Source: Actinomadura hallensis
Lineage (GTDB): Bacteria > Actinomycetota > Actinomycetes > Streptosporangiales > Streptosporangiaceae
Reading direction: 5' to 3'
DNA: 64,000 bases
Assembly: GCF_006716765.1 (NCBI RefSeq)
Contig: NZ_VFPO01000001.1
Span: 4,526,001-4,590,000, forward strand
Part shown: positions 27,153 through 38,822 of the stretch, in pieces
How positions within the stretch are numbered: the stretch's first letter is position 1
Layout of the letters: each line of letters begins with the position of its first letter
Made by a program: the position numbers and the translations under genes
Notes under the pieces: model-generated
Seen by the model: only the letters and a program-made list of their open reading frames with translations
Database searches by the model: none
What the model was told of the DNA's origin: nothing

Positions 27153-28094
27153 TCAGGACGTGAGCTCGCGGATCTGGTCCACGTCGCGGTGCATCTGCTC
27201 GACCAGGGCGTCGACGGAGTCGAACTTCAGGGTGTCGCGGATGCGGACGGTGAAGTCGACGGCCATGTGCTCGCCGTAGAGGTCGAGGTCGTCGCGGTCC
27301 AGCGCGTACGCCTCGACGGTGCGCTCCACGCCCTCGAACGTCGGGTTGGTGCCGATGGAGATCGCGGCGGGCCAGCGGAAGTCCGGGTAGCGGTCGGAGT
27401 CGCAGATCAGCCGGCCGCCGTAGACGCCGTCGGCGGGGATCGCCGTGTGCGGGGGCGTCTCCAGGTTGGCCGTGGGGAAGCCGAGCGCGCGGCCCCGCTG
27501 GTGCCCGCGCACGACGACGCCCTCGACCCGGTGCGGGCGGCCGAGCGCCCGCGCCGCCGCCTCCACGTCGCCCGCCTCGAGGCGCTCGCGGATGTGGGTC
27601 GAGGAGATCGTGCCGCCGTTGGCGACGAGCGGGAGGCCCTCGGCGGTGAAGTCGTACTTCTCGCCGAGCTCCCGCAGCAGCGCGACGTCGCCCTTGGCCT
27701 TGTGCCCGAACCGGAAGTCCTCGCCGACGATGACGTGGGCCGCGTGGAGCCGGTCGACCAGGACCGACTGGACGAAGTCGTCCGGCGCCATCCGGGACAG
27801 TTCGAGCGTGAACGGCACGACCACGACCGCGTCGGCGCCGAGTCCCTCCAGCAGCTCGATGCGGCGCTTGGTGCCGGCGAGCAGCGGCGGGTGGGTGCCG
27901 GGCCGGACGACCTCGTCGGGGTGCGGGTCGAAGGTGATGACGACCGAGCGCAGGCCGCGGCGGCGCGCCTCCTCGACGGCGGTCCCGACGATCCGCTGGT
28001 GGCCGCGGTGGACGCCGTCGAACACGCCGATCGTGATCACTGAACGGCCCCAGTCTGCGGGAACCTCGTCGAGGCCATTCCAGCGCCGCACCAT
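27153..28094 (-). CDS. ribF: Bifunctional riboflavin kinase / FAD synthetase
   Basis: 313 aa from ATG 28094, placed behind GGGAGAGA. The N-terminal nucleotidyltransferase domain shows GVFDGVHRGHQRI and the ISSTHIRERL block. The C-terminal kinase domain has GFPTANLETP and EAYALDRDDLDLYGEHM. It converts riboflavin to FMN and FAD. The truB-ribF-rpsO-pnp order is conserved, but here a haemolysin-III gene separates truB from ribF. About 200 bases separate it from rpsO, without another gene. Confidence 0.95.
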   Translation of the reverse strand: MVRRWNGLDEVPADWGRSVITIGVFDGVHRGHQRIVGTAVEEARRRGLRSVVITFDPHPDEVVRPGTHPPLLAGTKRRIELLEGLGADAVVVVPFTLELSRMAPDDFVQSVLVDRLHAAHVIVGEDFRFGHKAKGDVALLRELGEKYDFTAEGLPLVANGGTISSTHIRERLEAGDVEAAARALGRPHRVEGVVVRGHQRGRALGFPTANLETPPHTAIPADGVYGGRLICDSDRYPDFRWPAAISIGTNPTFEGVERTVEAYALDRDDLDLYGEHMAVDFTVRIRDTLKFDSVDALVEQMHRDVDQIRELTS

Positions 28095-28200
28095 TCTCTC
28101 CCTGCGTAGGACCTGCCTGCCCGTTTCTGCTGTCGTCCTAAGGGTGCCATGCGCGGGAGGGTGACGTCGCACCCAGGGGGTCCCGCGGTCGCCCCGCCCT

Positions 28201-28254
28201 GGTCACCCGGCCCTGTCACCCGGCCCTTGTCACGCGGACTGGTCAACCGGACCG
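28201..28254. repeat. Four imperfect 13-14 bp tandem copies across the haemolysin-III stop
   Basis: GTCACCCGGCCCT-like units start at about 28202, 28215, 28229 and 28242. The last unit contains the stop codon of the gene ending at 28243, and each unit carries a TGA on the minus strand. It may have arisen by slipped duplication of the gene end. Confidence 0.6.
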
Positions 28255-28911
28255 GTAGACGACCAGCGACACGGCGATGTACTGCAGAACGTAGGCCGCG
28301 AGCGTGCAGGCGTGGAAGACCTCGTGGAACCCGAACCAGTTCGGCGAGGGGTCGGGGCGGCGCAGCCCGTACACCACTCCGCCGACGCTGTAGCAGACGC
28401 CGCCGATCGCGACCATGATGCAGGCCGCGAGGCCCGCGCCGGACAGGAACTGGGGCAGGAACAGCACCGCCACCCAGCCCAGGCCGATGTAGAGGGTCAC
28501 GTAGAGGGCGCGCGGCGCGTCGACCCAGGTCGTCCGGAAGACGACGCCGGCGACGGCGCCCGTCCAGACGGTCACGAGGACGGCCACGCGCACGCCGCCG
28601 TCGAGCGCGAGGACGGCGAACGGCGTGTACGTGCCCGCGATGATCAGGTAGATGTTGGCGTGGTCGAAGCGGCGCAGGACCTCGACCACCCGGTGCGAGG
28701 TCTGCCGGTGGTACGTCCCCGAGATCCCGAAGAGCATCCCCGACGTCGCCACGTACACCGCCGACGCGAGCCGCGCCTCGACGGTCGGGCCGAGCGCCAC
28801 GAGGACGAGCCCGGCCACCAGGACCGCGGGGAACGCGCCGATGTGCAGCCAGCCGCGCAGCCGCGGACGGGTCGGTGACGCCACCGGGGGACGATCGTTG
28901 ACAGTGGTCAC
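28243..28911 (-). CDS. Haemolysin III / PAQR-like membrane protein
   Basis: 222 aa from GTG 28911, five bases after GGAGG; the longer open frame to 29001 overlaps the operator and is unlikely. Seven hydrophobic segments are visible. The metal-site His residues are in GTYHR, DHANIYLIIAGTYTP and FHEVFHA, as in PAQR receptors and HlyIII. The biochemical role is unsettled (ceramidase-like hydrolase or membrane homeostasis). It interrupts the usual truB-ribF neighbourhood. A perfect operator-like palindrome lies just upstream, and tandem repeats run through its stop codon. Confidence 0.85.
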   Translation of the reverse strand: MTTVNDRPPVASPTRPRLRGWLHIGAFPAVLVAGLVLVALGPTVEARLASAVYVATSGMLFGISGTYHRQTSHRVVEVLRRFDHANIYLIIAGTYTPFAVLALDGGVRVAVLVTVWTGAVAGVVFRTTWVDAPRALYVTLYIGLGWVAVLFLPQFLSGAGLAACIMVAIGGVCYSVGGVVYGLRRPDPSPNWFGFHEVFHACTLAAYVLQYIAVSLVVYRSG

Positions 28912-28932
28912 GGACACCTCCTGCCCCAACTG

Positions 28933-28965
28933 ACCTACGGAAACGTAGGTTACGGCACCGTAGGT
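28933..28965. promoter_or_regulatory. Palindromic operator upstream of the haemolysin-III gene
   Basis: ACCTACG (28933-28939), four bases, CGTAGGT (28944-28950) is a perfect inverted repeat, followed by a third half-site CGTAGGT at 28959-28965. The shape is typical of TetR-family sites. No TetR gene is adjacent. It lies about 20 bases ahead of the chosen GTG. Confidence 0.7.
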
Positions 28966-29031
28966 TGCGGTGTCATCGCCCTCGCCGGTGACGCTCGCCA
29001 CGGCCGCCGGGCGCGAGCGGGCGCCGCGGGG

Positions 29032-29922
29032 TCAGGACGCGAAGACGGCGAGCGGCCTCGCGGCGCCGCCCTTCTCCTCGACCAGCGCCAGCAGCGACCC
29101 GTCCGGCCCGAAGACGCCCACCGGGCCGGGGCCGAGCCCTGCCGCCGGGAGCCGGCCGCCGTGCGCGACCTTGCGCGCGTCGTCCTGCGAGACGTCCCGG
29201 CGCGGGAACGCGGCCGCGACCGCGTCCGCCATCGGGAGGATCTCCAGCTTCTCCGCGAGCCGGTCGAGCGTCCGCGCCATCCCGAGGTCGTAGGGGCCCA
29301 CGCGGGTGCGGCGCAGCGCCGTCAGGTGGCCCCCGCAGCCGAGGCGCGCGCCGAGGTCGCGCGCCAGCGCGCGGATGTAGGTGCCGGACGAGCAGGTCAC
29401 GGACGCGTCCACGTCGATCACGTCGCCCTCGCGGCGGACGTCGGTGATCGTGAACTCGTGGACGGTCACCGGCCGCGCGGCCAGCGCGACCTCCTCGCCC
29501 TTGCGGGCCATCTTGTAGGCCCGCTTCCCGTCCACCTTGATCGCGCTGACCTGCGGCGGCACCTGCCGGATCGGGCCGGTCAGCGACTCCACCCCCGCGC
29601 GCAGCGCCTCGTCGGCGACCCCCGCGGCCGACGCCGTCGCGGTGATCTCGCCTTCGGCGTCGTCGGTGTTGGTCGACTCGCCCAGCCGGATCGTGGCGTC
29701 GTAGGCCTTATCGGTCAGCGCGAGATGCCCGAGCAGGCGGGTGGCCTTGCCGATCCCGAGGACGAGGACACCGGTCGCCATCGGGTCCAGCGTCCCCGCG
29801 TGCCCGACCCGCCGCGTCCGCGCCAGCCGCCGCATCCGGCCGACCACGTCGTGCGAGGTCCAGCCGGCGGGCTTGTCCACGATGACGAGTCCCGAGTTGT
29901 CCGTGTTGTCCACGTTGTCCAC
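29032..29922 (-). CDS. truB: tRNA pseudouridine(55) synthase
   Basis: 296 aa from GTG 29922 with CGGAG upstream. The catalytic Asp is D47 in GHAGTLDPMATG. VDKPAGWTSHDVV and RTRRVGHAG are conserved blocks, and a C-terminal PUA-like segment follows. It makes pseudouridine 55 in the T-loop of tRNAs. The first nine residues, VDNVDNTDN, come from a short GTGGACAAC triplication. Its start is 18 bases from the nrnA stop, so it belongs to the rimP-nusA-infB operon. Confidence 0.95.
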   Translation of the reverse strand: MDNVDNTDNSGLVIVDKPAGWTSHDVVGRMRRLARTRRVGHAGTLDPMATGVLVLGIGKATRLLGHLALTDKAYDATIRLGESTNTDDAEGEITATASAAGVADEALRAGVESLTGPIRQVPPQVSAIKVDGKRAYKMARKGEEVALAARPVTVHEFTITDVRREGDVIDVDASVTCSSGTYIRALARDLGARLGCGGHLTALRRTRVGPYDLGMARTLDRLAEKLEILPMADAVAAAFPRRDVSQDDARKVAHGGRLPAAGLGPGPVGVFGPDGSLLALVEEKGGAARPLAVFAS

Positions 29923-29939
29923 GCGCGCGCTCCGAAAGA

Positions 29940-31172
29940 TCAGTCGTCCCGGCCGGGCCGGGGATCCGGGTCGCCGGGGACGCGCAGCGCGGCGCGCAAC
30001 CGGTCGATGATGGCGGCGGGCTCCCCGCCCATGGTGAACGCGGCGGCGGTGCGGTGCCCGCCCCCGCCGAGCTCGACGCAGGCGCGGCCGACGTCGACCG
30101 AGCCCTTCGAGCGGGTGGAGACGTACCACTCGCCGCGGTCGTCCTCCTTGCACACGACGGCGACCTCCGCCTCGTCGGTGCGCCGAAGCTGGTCGATGAC
30201 CCCTTCGAGCTGGTCGTAGTGGACGTCGCGGGCGTCGCGGTCGGAGCGCGCGATCGTCGTCCAGACCAGCCCGCGGCCGCCCGCGGCGTCGCGCTCCAGC
30301 CGGGCCCGCGCCAGCGCGCCCGCGAGGACCTGCAGGTAGCCGAACGGCGCCCGGTCCCACAGCTCCCGGCTGACCGCCTCGGGCCGGACGCCCGCGGTCA
30401 GCAGCCGTCCCGCCAGGTCGTGGACCTCCGGGGTCGTGCAGGGGTACTTGAACGAGCCGGTGTCGCTGGCGAGCCCCGCGTACAGGCCCTGGGCGATGTC
30501 GCGGTCGAGCGGGACGCCGAGCCGGCGGATCAGCTCCTCGACCAGGACCGCCGTGGCCGCGGCGTCGGGGTCGACCAGCCGCACGCCGCCGAACCCGGTG
30601 TTGGACGCGTGGTGGTCGATGACGATGAGCGCGTCCGCGCGCGCGGCGGGCCCGGCGAGGGTGCCCAGCCGCGCCTGCCCCGCGGCGTCCAGCGAGATCA
30701 TCAGCTCCGGCGCCGCGGGCACCGTGCCCGGATCGACCAGCAGTTCCTGGCCGGGAAGGAACCGCAGGATCGCCGGGACGTCGAACGGCTCGCCGAAGGA
30801 CGCCAGGCAGCGCTTGTCGAGGACGCGCAGGGCCTGCGCCAGCGCGAGCATGGAGCCGAGGGCGTCGCCGTCCGGGACGACGTGGCACGCGAGGCAGACC
30901 TCGTCCGCCCGGTGGATCAGCTCGACCGCGCGGTCCCACTCCAGTTCGGCGGCCGGGCCGCCGTGCCCGCCGCGGCCTGCCGGGGCGACCGGCTCCCGCG
31001 CCGCGGCCGGGTCCGGCGGGACCACCGGGGCAGGCGGCACCGCCCCGCCGCGCCCGCCGCCGCGCGGGACGACGTCATGGCCGCTCGCGGAGTGGCCGTT
31101 CACGTCGTGCAGAAGGCACTCCTCGCCCCGGACGGCGCCCGGTGCGTCCGCGCGCCTCTCCGTCCCGCTCAC
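29940..31172 (-). CDS. nrnA: DHH/DHHA1 phosphoesterase (NrnA-type nano-RNase / pAp phosphatase)
   Basis: 410 aa. The DHH motif is VIDHHASN, with an earlier HVVPDGDALGS block. DHHA1 follows with GGGGHRTAAAF. The family degrades 2-5 nt RNAs and dephosphorylates pAp. The GTG start overlaps the rbfA stop by four bases (31169-31172). The first 75 residues are Pro/Gly-rich with no conservation; the real start could be internal, but coupling to rbfA favours the long form. In this operon position the gene is a standard companion of truB. Confidence 0.88.
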   Translation of the reverse strand: MSGTERRADAPGAVRGEECLLHDVNGHSASGHDVVPRGGGRGGAVPPAPVVPPDPAAAREPVAPAGRGGHGGPAAELEWDRAVELIHRADEVCLACHVVPDGDALGSMLALAQALRVLDKRCLASFGEPFDVPAILRFLPGQELLVDPGTVPAAPELMISLDAAGQARLGTLAGPAARADALIVIDHHASNTGFGGVRLVDPDAAATAVLVEELIRRLGVPLDRDIAQGLYAGLASDTGSFKYPCTTPEVHDLAGRLLTAGVRPEAVSRELWDRAPFGYLQVLAGALARARLERDAAGGRGLVWTTIARSDRDARDVHYDQLEGVIDQLRRTDEAEVAVVCKEDDRGEWYVSTRSKGSVDVGRACVELGGGGHRTAAAFTMGGEPAAIIDRLRAALRVPGDPDPRPGRDD

Positions 31173-31717
31173 GACGACGGGCGTCCAGGACGACTGTCCT
31201 CACCGTCCCCCGCGACGTCGTGGCCGTCGAAGTCGTCCTCGGACTCTTCATCCTCGGACTCGTCGTCCTCGTCGTCCTCGTCGAGGTCCTCGTCGTCGGA
31301 GCCGGACGTCCGGTACGGGTTCGGGTCACCGGCCGGGGACGCGTTCTGGGCCGCCCTCGCCACCTCGGCGTCCCGGGCGCGGGCCTTGGCCAGCAGGTCG
31401 TCGATGTGGGCGGCGTTCTCCATCAGGGAGTCCATGACGAAGGTGATGCTGGGCGTGTGCCGGACACCGGTCTTCCTGCCCACCTCCGACCTGATGACGC
31501 CCTTGGCGCTCTCCAGCGCGGCGGCCGTCTCGGCGCGCTCGCCGTCCGACCCGTACACCGTGTAGTACACGGTGGCGTCGCGCAGGTCGTTGGTGATGCG
31601 GGTGTCCGTCACGGTCACGAAGCCGAGCCGCGGATCCTTGATCCGCCTCTCCAGCATCTCGGCCACGATCTGCTGGATGCGGTCGGCGAGCTTGCGCGCC
31701 CGAGCTGCGTCCACCAT
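31169..31717 (-). CDS. rbfA: 30S ribosome-binding factor RbfA
   Basis: 182 aa. The KH-like core covers residues 1-115 (ARKLADRIQQIVAEML, RDATVYYTVYG, RHTPSITFVMD). From about 138 a strongly acidic tail follows, alternating Asp/Glu/Ser to about 168. RbfA matures the 5' end of 16S rRNA and helps in cold. The ATG 31717 follows GGGAG. It is coupled to nrnA by a four-base overlap. The acidic tail is longer than in most homologues. Confidence 0.94.
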   Translation of the reverse strand: MVDAARARKLADRIQQIVAEMLERRIKDPRLGFVTVTDTRITNDLRDATVYYTVYGSDGERAETAAALESAKGVIRSEVGRKTGVRHTPSITFVMDSLMENAAHIDDLLAKARARDAEVARAAQNASPAGDPNPYRTSGSDDEDLDEDDEDDESEDEESEDDFDGHDVAGDGEDSRPGRPSS

Positions 31718-31799
31718 GATCGCACTCCCTTTCTGTGGTCACGTGAGGACCGAACGGTCTCATCCGGCCCGGGGCCATGGCGGGGGGCCGCCCCGCCGG

Positions 31800-32144
31800 T
31801 CAGTCCTCATCACTGAAAAGCCGCCGCCGCGCCGACAGCAGCTCGATCTCGGGCCGCCCGGCCACCAGCCGCTCGCACTGGTCGAGCACCTGGGTGCAGT
31901 TGGCCGCCGTGCCCGACACGACCGCCACCCCGATCTCCGCCCTGCGGTACAGCTCGGTGCCGCCGGTCTCGGCGACGGCCACCGCCGGGAAGCGCTTCCG
32001 CACCTCGGCGATGACGGGCCGGAGGACGGACCGCTTCTGCTTCAGCGACCGGACGTCCCCCAGCAGCAGGTCGAGCGTCAGAGCACCCACGTACACCTGG
32101 CCGATCACCTCGGGATCTACGGAAGATGGAACGGCGGTGGTCAT
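31800..32144 (-). CDS. DUF503 (YlxP-like) protein
   Basis: About 114 aa from ATG 32144; an in-frame GTG at 32174 is a possible alternative. YVGALTLDLLLGDVRSLKQK and RSVLRPVIAEVRKRF are the DUF503 signature. These small alpha/beta proteins sit between infB and rbfA in many Gram-positives and are presumed to assist ribosome or translation factor function, without firm proof. The 80 bases to rbfA contain no hairpin of note, so the two are probably co-transcribed. Confidence 0.85.
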   Translation of the reverse strand: MTTAVPSSVDPEVIGQVYVGALTLDLLLGDVRSLKQKRSVLRPVIAEVRKRFPAVAVAETGGTELYRRAEIGVAVVSGTAANCTQVLDQCERLVAGRPEIELLSARRRLFSDED

Positions 32145-32301
32145 CCGCCGTGTTCCCGGCCCGCCCCCGCCCACGCCCCGCCCGGGGCCGGACGGCGAAC
32201 GGGACGGACTGGAGAAGACGGACGCCAGGCTAGAAGATTCACCCGGCGCCGTGTCACCCGATTAAACGATCACTTCGCCGGGCGGCGACGGACGCGGCCG
32301 A

Positions 32302-32341
32302 CCGCCCCGCGCGGCCCGGGAACCGGGTCCGCGCGGGGCGG
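32302..32341 (-). terminator. Large hairpin after infB
   Basis: A 13-bp perfect outer stem (32302-32314 with 32329-32341), a one-base bulge, a 5-bp inner stem and a GAA loop lie 19 bases past the infB stop. No U-tract follows. It may partly terminate or protect the long rimP-nusA-infB message before the DUF503 gene. Confidence 0.65.
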
Positions 32342-32359
32342 GTCCGCGCCGTGAGCGCC

Positions 32360-35296
<2,937 letters not shown>

Positions 35297-35309
35297 TGCA
35301 CTCCCTACT

Positions 35310-35336
35310 CGGTCCGGGGGTGCGGCCTCCGGACCG
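35310..35336 (-). promoter_or_regulatory. Hairpin in the ylxR-infB spacer
   Basis: CGGTCCGG (35310-35317) pairs with CCGGACCG (35329-35336), extendable by three more pairs. It ends 14 bases from the infB GTG on the minus strand and almost touches the ribosome site, so it may tune infB translation. Confidence 0.45.
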
Positions 35337-35404
35337 TCGCTAACTTGCCGTACTCATCGCGGCGTGCTCATCGAGCGCTCATAGCAATCTCGACCTGCTT
35401 CCGA

Positions 35405-35707
35405 CTAGACGTCGCTTACCATTTGGCCATCCTGCTGCCGCGCGGCGTGCTCCGCAAGCCACGCTCGCAGCGCACCGGTGTCGAGCGGGCCCGGGACGCG
35501 GAACGCCCTCGGGAACGCCCGACGCCGCTCTGCGAGCTCGAGGCACTCCAGGTCGGGATGCAGATGCGCACCCCGTCCCGGCAGCCGCCCGCGGGGGTCG
35601 GGGACGACGACGCCCTCGACCGCCACCAGACGCAGCAAGCCGGATTTTGCCGTGCGAACCCGGCAGCCCACGCACGTGCGCACAGAGGCCGCCCGGCCAC
35701 GTGTCAT
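35405..35707 (-). CDS. ylxR: YlxR-family (DUF448) RNA-binding protein
   Basis: 100 aa from ATG 35707, four bases past the nusA stop. SVRTCVGCRVR and LPGRGAHLHPDLECLE are the YlxR signatures: a small basic alpha/beta protein between nusA and infB. Structural work on homologues suggests RNA or nucleoid binding, and in some species it interacts with RNase P. It is part of the nusA-infB operon. The Cys pair in CVGC is conserved. Confidence 0.9.
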   Translation of the reverse strand: MTRGRAASVRTCVGCRVRTAKSGLLRLVAVEGVVVPDPRGRLPGRGAHLHPDLECLELAERRRAFPRAFRVPGPLDTGALRAWLAEHAARQQDGQMVSDV

Positions 35708-35711
35708 GAGT

Positions 35712-36779
35712 CTACCGCGCCGACGCGTCGGCGGGACCCGTCGCATGGGCCTCCGGCGGAGAAGAGCCCGATTCGCCCGCCCCGCCGGATTCGGCGGACT
35801 CGCCGGGCGGCGCGGGCTCGGTGTCGGACCGGATGTCGATCCGCCACCCCGTCAGCCGGGCGGCGAGCCTCGCGTTCTGGCCCTCCTTGCCGATGGCGAG
35901 GGAGAGCTGGTAGTCGGGCACGACCACCCGGGCGACCCGCGCGTCGGCGTCGACGACCTCTACAGAGGAAACCCGCGCGGGCGACAGCGCATTCCCGACG
36001 AACTCGGCGGGATCCTCGGACCAGTCGACGATGTCGATCTTCTCGCCGTGCAGCTCGGCCATCACGTTGCGGACCCGGCTGCCGAGCGGGCCGATGCACG
36101 CGCCCTTGGCGTTCACGCCCGCCTTGCGCGAGCGGACCGCGATCTTGGTGCGGTGGCCGGCCTCGCGGGCGATCGCCGCGATCTCCACCGTGCCGTCGGC
36201 GATCTCGGGGACCTCCAGGGCGAACAGCTTGCGCACGAGGTTCGGGTGCGTCCGCGACAGCTGCACCGACGGGCCGCGGTGGCCCTTGCGGACCTGCACC
36301 ACGTAGGCGCGCAGCCGGTCGCCGTGCTCGTAGCGCTCGCCGGGGACCTGCTCCTGCGGCGGCAGGACGGCCTCGATCCGGCCGAGGTCGACCAGCACGT
36401 TCCGCGGGTCCTTGCCCTGCTGGATGATGCCGCTGACGATGTCGCCCTCGCGGCCGGCGTACTCGCCGAACGTCAGCTCGTCCTCGGCGTCGCGGAGGCG
36501 CTGCAGGATGACCTGCTTGGCGGTGGTCGCCGCGATGCGTCCAAAACCGGTCGGGGTGTCGTCGTATTCCCGGACCTCGTTGCCCTCGTCGTCGATCTCG
36601 GTCGCCCAGACCGTGACGTGCCCGGTCTCCCGGTCGAGTTCGACGCGCGCCTTCGGCGCGGCGCCCTCCGTCCGGTGGTAGGCGATCAGCAGGGCGTCCT
36701 CGATGGCCTTGACGGCCACCTCCAGCGAGATGTCCTTCTCGCTCTCCAGGCCCCGTAGGGCGGTCATGTCGATGTCCAC
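35712..36779 (-). CDS. nusA: Transcription termination/antitermination factor NusA
   Basis: 355 aa from GTG 36779 behind a run of G's; ATG 36767 is in frame just downstream. The N-terminal RNAP-binding domain (EVAVKAIEDALLIAYHR), S1 domain and two KH domains are present (LSLAIGKEGQNARLAARLTG in the second). There is no C-terminal AR repeat, as in other actinobacteria; the last 40 residues are acidic and disordered. NusA modulates pausing, termination and rRNA antitermination. It lies 13 bases after rimP. Confidence 0.96.
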   Translation of the reverse strand: MDIDMTALRGLESEKDISLEVAVKAIEDALLIAYHRTEGAAPKARVELDRETGHVTVWATEIDDEGNEVREYDDTPTGFGRIAATTAKQVILQRLRDAEDELTFGEYAGREGDIVSGIIQQGKDPRNVLVDLGRIEAVLPPQEQVPGERYEHGDRLRAYVVQVRKGHRGPSVQLSRTHPNLVRKLFALEVPEIADGTVEIAAIAREAGHRTKIAVRSRKAGVNAKGACIGPLGSRVRNVMAELHGEKIDIVDWSEDPAEFVGNALSPARVSSVEVVDADARVARVVVPDYQLSLAIGKEGQNARLAARLTGWRIDIRSDTEPAPPGESAESGGAGESGSSPPEAHATGPADASAR

Positions 36780-36792
36780 GAGGTTCCCCCCT

Positions 36793-37509
36793 CTAGTCCG
36801 GCTCAGCCGGAGAACGCGTTCCCTCGGCCCCGGCAGGAGAATCGTTCCCCGGGGACGGCGCCCCTGGGGGCTTGAACTCCACCTGCACTCGGCCACGCCC
36901 CAGCTCGCCGTAGCCGAACCGGCGCCGCACGGTCGGCGTGCCGGCGGCCTTCGACCCGGCGGTCCCGGCGGACCCGCCGCCCTTCGCGCGGGCTCCCTTG
37001 CCCCGGCCCTTGGCGACGACGTCGATCTCGACGGACTCGTCGTCGGCCGCCGCGATGCGGCCCTCGATCTGGCCGCCGTCCGCGAGCGGGGCGACGACCA
37101 GCCGGCCGACGTTGCGGCGCCAGTGCCGCGGCTCGGTCAGGGGGCGGTCGACGCCGGGGGAGGTCACCTCCAGCACGTACGGCGAGGCGCCCATGACGTC
37201 GGACTCGTCGAGCAGTCCGGACGCGGTCTCGCTCAGCCGGGCGATGTCGTCGAGGCCGACCCCGTCGTCGCCGTCCACGACGACCCTGACGAGGCGGCGG
37301 CGGCCCGCGGGCCGCACGTCGACCTCCTCAAGGTCGAACCCCGCCCGCTCCACCGCCGGGGTCAGCAGGCGGGTCAGCTCGGCGACGGCGGCGTCGCGCC
37401 CCGGGCGCGGCGAGGCGGGCCGGCGCGCGCCGCCGCCGTCGCCGGCCTCCCGGCGCCCGTTCCGTCCGCGCCCCCCTTGAGCGCGTCCACCGGGGGACTC
37501 GACGCTCAT
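36793..37509 (-). CDS. rimP: Ribosome maturation factor RimP
   Basis: 238 aa from ATG 37509 behind GGGAGGG. An in-frame ATG at 37593 would add a very Arg-rich 28-residue lead and lies close to a TAGTCT -10 (37598-37603). The core, FDLEEVDVRPAGRRRLVRVV then LEVTSPGVDRPLTEPRHWRR, is unmistakable. An unusual Gly/Ala/Lys-rich insert (about 168-195) splits the C-terminal SH3-like domain. RimP assists 30S assembly and opens the rimP-nusA-ylxR-infB operon. The gene diverges from a ferritin-like lipoprotein gene. Confidence 0.94.
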   Translation of the reverse strand: MSVESPGGRAQGGRGRNGRREAGDGGGARRPASPRPGRDAAVAELTRLLTPAVERAGFDLEEVDVRPAGRRRLVRVVVDGDDGVGLDDIARLSETASGLLDESDVMGASPYVLEVTSPGVDRPLTEPRHWRRNVGRLVVAPLADGGQIEGRIAAADDESVEIDVVAKGRGKGARAKGGGSAGTAGSKAAGTPTVRRRFGYGELGRGRVQVEFKPPGAPSPGNDSPAGAEGTRSPAEPD

Positions 37510-37746
37510 GGGACCCTCCCTCTGTGCCCTCTGTTGTCCGTGACCTCTGCCGCGCCGCCTGCGGCGCGGGCGTCGCCGCTCCTCCGTCGACATCTCAAGA
37601 CTATCGACAGGCGGGCACCGCGGCGGTTTTTCGGACGGCTCACCGGCGCGGCGGATATGGAATGCTTGAGCTGGCCTGATGGACGCGTCCGTGGACCGGG
37701 ACCGCAGCGGGCCGCCACCACCACACCGTCGGGTGAGGAGACTCCC

Positions 37747-38739
37747 TTGCCGAAGGCCGTGCCGCGCATGCCCGGGACCGTGTCCCGCCGCGCGCTGCTG
37801 CGCCGCGGTGCCGTGCTGGGCGGCGCCGCGCTGCTGCCGCCGTGGACGGCGGGATGCACCCCCGAGACCGTCATGCACGACGACGTGCCGGTGCTGGCCG
37901 GGGCCATCGCGTCGGAGCAGAACCTGATCGCCTCCTACGAGGCCGTCCTGTCGGCGCAGCCGTCGCTCGCCGCGCGCCTGGACCCCGTCCTCGCCCGCCA
38001 CCGCGAGCATCTCGCCGTGCTGAAGCGCCACTACGTCCCAGGCTCGGGCGACCGGGCCGACGAGGGCGGCGGCATCCCGGCGCCGCGCGCGGTCCCGATG
38101 CCGGGCGGCCCGGGCGGGGACGGCGCCCTGGAGGCGCTGCGCCGGGCGGAGGACCGGGCGGCCGCGGCGCGGACGGCCGACGCGGCGAAGGCGGCGCCGG
38201 AGCTGGCCCAGCTGCTGGCGAGCGTCGGGGCCTGCGAGGCGGGCCACGCCATGCTGGCCTCGGGCGGGCCCCCGGCCGTCCGGTCGCGGTCCGACGCCGA
38301 GGCGGTCCGCGCCGCGCTGAGGGCCGAGCACGCGGCCGTCTACGGGTACGGGGTGCTCGGCGCCCGGCTGCGCGGGCCGCTCAGGCGGACCGCCACCGCG
38401 GTCTGGAACGACCACCGCGACCGGCGCGACCGGCTGGAGTCGATCCTGTCCGGCGAGCCGGCCGCCGCCGCGGCCGCCTACCGGCTGCCCGTCCGGGTCA
38501 CCTCCGCGCGCAGCGCCGCCCTGCTCGCGGCCGAACTGGAGGACGGCCTCGTCCCGGCCTACGTCGCCCTCGCCGGGAGCCCGGCTCCCGACCTGCGCGC
38601 CTTCGCCGCCGACGGCGCGCGGCGGGCCCGCGCGAGGTCGGCCGCGTGGCGCTCCCGGGCGGGCGCCCCGGCGCCGGAGGAGGCGTTCCCCGGGCTGCCC
38701 GGGCGGGCGCGGTCGCCGCGTCCGGCGCCGGGCGAGTGA
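37747..38739 (+). CDS. Tat-exported ferritin-like (DUF4439) lipoprotein
   Basis: 330 aa from TTG 37747, supported by GAGGAG six bases upstream; GTG 37759 and ATG 37768 are in-frame alternatives. A twin-arginine signal (VSRRALLRRGAVLGG) ends in the lipobox TAGC with Cys37. The C-terminal part (about 180-310) is a four-helix ferritin-like bundle, with EHAAVYGYGVLGARL typical of DUF4439. Metal-binding ability is unproven. A divergent position beside rimP is common in actinomycetes. Its function is unknown. Confidence 0.8.
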   Translation: MPKAVPRMPGTVSRRALLRRGAVLGGAALLPPWTAGCTPETVMHDDVPVLAGAIASEQNLIASYEAVLSAQPSLAARLDPVLARHREHLAVLKRHYVPGSGDRADEGGGIPAPRAVPMPGGPGGDGALEALRRAEDRAAAARTADAAKAAPELAQLLASVGACEAGHAMLASGGPPAVRSRSDAEAVRAALRAEHAAVYGYGVLGARLRGPLRRTATAVWNDHRDRRDRLESILSGEPAAAAAAYRLPVRVTSARSAALLAAELEDGLVPAYVALAGSPAPDLRAFAADGARRARARSAAWRSRAGAPAPEEAFPGLPGRARSPRPAPGE

Positions 38740-38822
38740 TCTTCGGCACTCCGGGAAGGAAGCGTCGCGAAAGTGACGTTAATTCCATTGAGGAGGATCA
38801 CTCGGGGAGGAGTCCACTCAGC

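Noticed and set aside
29895..29922. GTGGACAAC triplication at the truB start as a regulatory microsatellite
   Set aside because: Only three short copies in frame; no sign of phase variation because changes of one unit keep the frame.
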